The notes beneath the pieces were generated by a model that saw only the letters and a program-made list of their open reading frames with translations, was not told where the DNA came from and did no database searches. The translations under genes were made by a program, and so were the position numbers. DNA of 9,349 nt from Methanobacteriota archaeon (lineage in GTDB: Archaea > Halobacteriota > Methanosarcinia > Methanosarcinales > Methanosarcinaceae). Position 1 is the first letter of the stretch. The number at the start of each line of letters is the position of its first letter. Of the stretch, positions 7,163 through 9,349 are shown one piece after another. The stretch lies in assembly GCA_030837265.1 (NCBI GenBank), contig JAUPKV010000477.1, positions 1-9,349 on the forward strand, in the 5' to 3' direction.

Positions 7163-7376
7163 TTAGTCTTCTTCGGTGTGTGCAACAATTGCAAGGTATT
7201 CTTTATTTATTACATTCCACGCATACATGTTTCATATCTGGTATTTTGCTGAGGTTCATTGCACTACAGTGTGGACACACTCTTTTCCATTCTGTTGGTT
7301 CCCATATTACTACTATTTCTGCCACAATGTTCACTCTTTCTGTCGAGGACAGGCCAAATCTGCATGTTTCTGCTTT
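7163..7376 (-). pseudogene. Decayed small zinc-ribbon protein gene
   Basis: The minus strand reads RFGLSSTERVNIVAEIVVI, WEPTEWKR, VCPHCSAMNL, KHVCVECNK, and then TAA (7203-7205). The two CxxC pairs (CPHC and CVEC) are a zinc ribbon. Right after the second pair the bases AATAAATAAAG contain a duplicated TAAA. Removing one unit continues the protein as EYLAIVAHTEED to TAA 7163-7165, a natural acidic tail. The 5' side is also broken: TGA at 7377-7379 precedes the frame, and the first start inside is GTG 7334. A 43-residue protein could still be made from that GTG, which overlaps the upstream small frame by GTGA. I do not recognise the family, and the function is unknown. Confidence 0.5.
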
Positions 7377-7492
7377 TCATACCCTACTATTGAACAAATC
7401 CATAATGAAAGAGGGCATGTTCTTAAAGTTACTAAATTTGTGCCATTATTTGTGCCATTTATAGTATTGCATGTTGTGCATATTGTTAGCAT
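7331..7492 (-). CDS. Cysteine-rich small open frame (53 residues), uncertain
   Basis: An ATG at 7492 opens a frame with TICTTCNTINGTNNGTN at its start and further Cys residues (RTCPLSLWICS, LACPRQKE). The CxxC is compatible with metal binding. The NGTNNGTN stretch comes from a 12-bp tandem duplication. Its TGA overlaps GTG 7334 of the zinc-ribbon frame by four bases. No good ribosome binding site is seen and I recognise no family. It may be a disrupted upstream part of the zinc-ribbon gene and not a separate gene. Confidence 0.25.
   Translation of the reverse strand: MLTICTTCNTINGTNNGTNLVTLRTCPLSLWICSIVGYEKQKHADLACPRQKE
7436..7459. repeat. Perfect tandem duplication, 2 x 12 bp
   Basis: ATTTGTGCCATT occurs twice with no gap (7436-7447 and 7448-7459). 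In the minus-strand small frame it adds four codons without shifting the frame. Confidence 0.9.
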
Positions 7493-7544
7493 AAAAATAA
7501 CATAAATAATGGAATAGATAACAAACTTAGTAACATTTTTGTCT

Positions 7545-7589
7545 CAATCTAAAGGATTGTTAGATTGTATTTAGATTTTCAAACAATCT
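7545..7589. repeat. Overlapping alternative hairpins downstream of the 43-residue gene
   Basis: CAATCTAA (7545-7552) pairs perfectly with TTAGATTG (7560-7567), loop of seven bases. The right arm overlaps AGATTGT (7562-7568), which pairs instead with ACAATCT (7583-7589). The two helices exclude each other. They lie 58-102 nt past the stop of the minus-strand 43-residue gene and could be its terminator or a switch in the leader of the genes after it. Confidence 0.5.
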
Positions 7590-7646
7590 TCTTTAATTTT
7601 CGAGTAAGCTCATCAGTATAAATGTGATTTCAAAATAGTACTCTTT

Positions 7647-7778
7647 TTAGCTAAAGGAAGTTACAGCATCTGTAACTACCATGAATATATTATTTTTCAT
7701 CATTTCTATAGTATATTCGCCCATTTCCTTTCTGAATTCTATATAATCTCTTTCGACTTCTTCAAGTTCATATTCCAT
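7647..7778 (-). CDS. Small orphan protein, 43 residues, unknown function
   Basis: The frame runs from ATG 7778 to TAA 7647-7649. Its ribosome binding site AAGGAGAG (7784-7791) is among the best in the window, with 7 nt from GGAG to the ATG. The N-terminal half is acidic and probably helical (MEYELEEVERDYIEFRKE). The C-terminal part is neutral and hydrophobic (IFMVVTDAVTSFS). There is no signal peptide, transmembrane helix or Cys. I do not recognise a family. The codons near the end form a perfect 8-bp hairpin (7659-7677), so the RNA may have a role too. It could be a genuine small protein or the start of a truncated larger one. A TATA-like box lies at a suitable distance upstream. Confidence 0.55.
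   Translation of the reverse strand: MEYELEEVERDYIEFRKEMGEYTIEMMKNNIFMVVTDAVTSFS
7659..7677. repeat. 8-bp triloop hairpin inside the 43-residue gene
   Basis: AGTTACAG (7659-7666) and CTGTAACT (7670-7677) are exact reverse complements around a three-base loop. The hairpin ends 9 bases before the stop codon on the minus strand. Confidence 0.7.
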
Positions 7779-7809
7779 CTTATCTCTCCTTAAATTTTAG
7801 TAATAGGGA

Positions 7810-7823
7810 TAAAATACTTAAAT
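7810..7823 (-). promoter_or_regulatory. TATA-like promoter of the 43-residue gene
   Basis: The minus strand reads ATTTAAGTATTTTA, centred about 38 nt before ATG 7778. A start of transcription about 25 nt downstream would leave a short leader containing the AAGGAGAG site. The match is fair, not perfect. Confidence 0.35.
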
Positions 7824-8206
7824 CGAAAAGTCAAACCAAAGATGTAGTATTACATTGAATCTTTATTTGTAGTCAAACAATATAACACATAAAGAAATAT
7901 AATTAAGAATCGACAATTAAAAAAAAGAAGATATAATTTACTCCAACTTGACAATTTTTAATAAACACTAATATAAATTTTCACATTGTAAGATAATAAT
8001 AATTGCATTTTAAATAATTTATTGAAAATTTAACTAAAAAACACCATGGTTAATAAATACCTACCAGTTTGTAGTAAAAGAAACACATGTTAAAAAATTA
8101 AAATATTTTTGCAATTATTTGATGTTACTTTTTGATAAATACTGTGATTTTTACTGAATTATGTTAAGTTGCAAGATATATTTTAATAAACCTTGGTGAA
8201 TAATAG
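7824..8206. other. AT-rich spacer without recognisable gene
   Basis: About 380 bp of very AT-rich DNA with frequent stops in all frames. I see no reading frame with a ribosome binding site, no RNA gene and no long repeat. It separates the second kinase from the 43-residue gene and contains the promoter region of the latter. Confidence 0.6.
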
Positions 8207-8224
8207 AAAAACTAGTCTTTCTAG
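8207..8224 (-). terminator. Short hairpin with T tract after the second kinase
   Basis: On the minus strand CTAG (8221-8224), a five-base loop and CTAG (8212-8215) are followed by TTTTT (8207-8211), about 20 nt after the kinase stop. The stem is only 4 bp, but archaeal termination depends mainly on the T tract. Confidence 0.35.
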
Positions 8225-8245
8225 ATATTTTATGCTTTTAGGCCT

Positions 8246-9349
8246 CTAACTCAACATATCGACGATTTTCTTTTTATTTATTGGAATTACAAATGCGAAT
8301 ATACTTCCTTCGTTTGGATTGCTTCTGAACCAGACATATCCACCATGAAGGTCAACAATCTGCTTTACCAAACAAAGACCAAGCCCAGTTCCCGGAGATT
8401 TTCTGGAGTAAAACGAATCAATTTGACTAAATGGTTTAAAAAGTTTATGCTGATCCTCATATTTAATACCAATTCCAATATCTGTAACTGCTATTCCCAT
8501 CATGTCTCCTTTTTTCTTTGCTTTTATTTCTACGAGGCTTTTTTCGTCAGAAAACTTTATAGCGTTATCCACCAGGTTATACATTATCTGCATAAATTTG
8601 TCTTCGTCGGCACATATGCTTGTAAGATTGAAATCTATCTCTATTTCAATTTCAATGTTTTTACGGTCAGCAATGGGAGACAGGAGGCTGCGTATTACAT
8701 TTAATTTGGTTGCAAGTTCAAAATTTTTATAATTAAGTTCCATTTTTCCGGCTTCTACTTTAGAAATATCCGGAATGTGGTTAATAAGGTTCAGGAGATG
8801 CTTTCCGCTCTTTGAGATATTTCCTACAGCCCTCTGTTGTTTTTCGTTCAATTTACCATATGCCTGCTCATTAAGCATGTCAGTAAAACCTATTATAGAG
8901 TTTAGTGGAGTTCTCAGTTCGTGGCTTATCTTTGCCAAAAAATAATTCTTAGTAGTATTTGCGACTTCAGCTAATCGCTTTTCCTGAAAAAGCTTTTCTG
9001 AAATTTTCTTTTCTGTAATATCCCCAGCAATACATGAGATAGATACAATCTTTCCTGACTGGTCAATAATTGGTGAAAGAGTTAATGAAACGTTCATTAT
9101 GGTAGCATTTTTTTCAGATTTGTAGTTTCATAGTGTTGAACTTTTTTAACTTGTTTAACCATTTCACCTAGTTGTTCTATCTCTCCTTTCAGATTATCTG
9201 ACTCCAGTATTGTTATATTTTTTCCAAGAGCTTCTTCAGCCAGGTAGCCATAAACCTGCTCTGCTCCTTTATTCACACCATCAATTCCTATTTTTTCATC
9301 ATTTGACGCTGTTAGGATTATGATAGGAATTCGTGAATTCTTTGAATGA
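8246..9349 (-). pseudogene. Second histidine kinase, frameshifted, receiver/PAS chimera (partial)
   Basis: The gene enters from the right edge, so its 5' end is unseen. The first frame (9348 down to TAA 9097-9099) starts with a receiver-like piece, RIPIIILTASNDEK to DGVNKGAE, and runs without a break into the second half of a PAS domain, QVYGYLAEEALGKNIT to VQHYETTNLKK. A run of seven A (9108-9114) follows. One extra base there would join this frame to the second one (ATIMNVSLTLSP, then DITEKK). The second frame carries a classic HisKA H box (SHELRTPLNSIIGF), an N box (LVDNAIKFS), G1 (DIGIGI), the F box (KLFKPFSQ) and G2 (GTGLGLCLV), ending at TAG 8246. No membrane segment is seen in the part present. 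The ATG at 9097 could start a 283-residue kinase core lacking most of its sensor region. As read, the gene is broken; a sequencing error, phase variation or frameshifting are alternatives. Confidence 0.8.

Noticed and set aside
6750..7166. Plus-strand open frame of 138 residues rich in Ser, Ala and Leu
   Set aside because: It is the antisense shadow of the ilvN remnant, whose protein motifs are clear on the minus strand.
7176..7505. Two overlapping plus-strand frames (109 and 94 residues) rich in His, Phe and Cys
   Set aside because: The minus strand shows ordered CPHC and CVEC zinc-ribbon pairs. The plus-strand frames have odd composition, no ribosome binding site and no motif.
7545..7589. 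Possible CRISPR repeats, from similar GGATTG/CAATC motifs here and at 2117-2134
   Set aside because: The motifs are short, differ in sequence, lie 5 kb apart and show no regular spacing or spacers.

Overview
The window looks like chromosomal DNA of a methanogenic archaeon of the genus Methanosarcina or a close relative. The reasons are a branched-chain amino acid (ilv) locus, multi-PAS histidine kinases of the type abundant in these archaea, a decayed gene resembling the DUF1699 family, good GGAGG-type ribosome binding sites with some GTG/TTG starts, TATA-like promoters, and long AT-rich spacers. The genus call rests on remembered family knowledge, not on a search.

Left part (1-1818, minus strand): ketol-acid reductoisomerase (ilvC) followed by a nitroreductase-family flavoprotein, probably one transcription unit. 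The ilvC frame is intact, but the codon at the expected start, placed 7 nt after a perfect GGAGG, reads ACG and not ATG.

Middle part (1819-6760): an approximately 5-kb block between ilvC and a piece of ilvN, which normally lie close together. It holds a degraded secreted subtilisin-like protease (minus strand, several disruptions, catalytic Ser region missing), a degraded DUF1699-like gene (plus strand, three reading frames), an intact membrane histidine kinase with two PAS domains and a HisKA_2-type core (plus), and an intact PstS-like phosphate-binding lipoprotein gene (plus) without pstCAB.

Right part (6755-9349, minus strand): a 5'-truncated ilvN with no ilvB before it, a decayed cysteine-rich zinc-ribbon gene abutting it, a 43-residue orphan reading frame with a strong ribosome binding site, about 470 bp of very AT-rich DNA, and a second histidine kinase. 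That kinase is split by a frameshift in a run of seven A and begins as an apparent receiver/PAS chimera; its 5' end is outside the window.

Taken together, two functional modules remain visible: ilvC plus nitroreductase, and sensor kinase plus PstS-like protein. They are embedded in a region of gene decay. I see no tRNA, rRNA, CRISPR array or intact transposase. The most unusual points are the ACG start of ilvC, the broken-up ilv operon, and the receiver/PAS chimera with its poly-A frameshift. I did not find clear evidence of a wholly new system; the kinase/PstS pair and the 43-residue gene are the best candidates for unexplained function.
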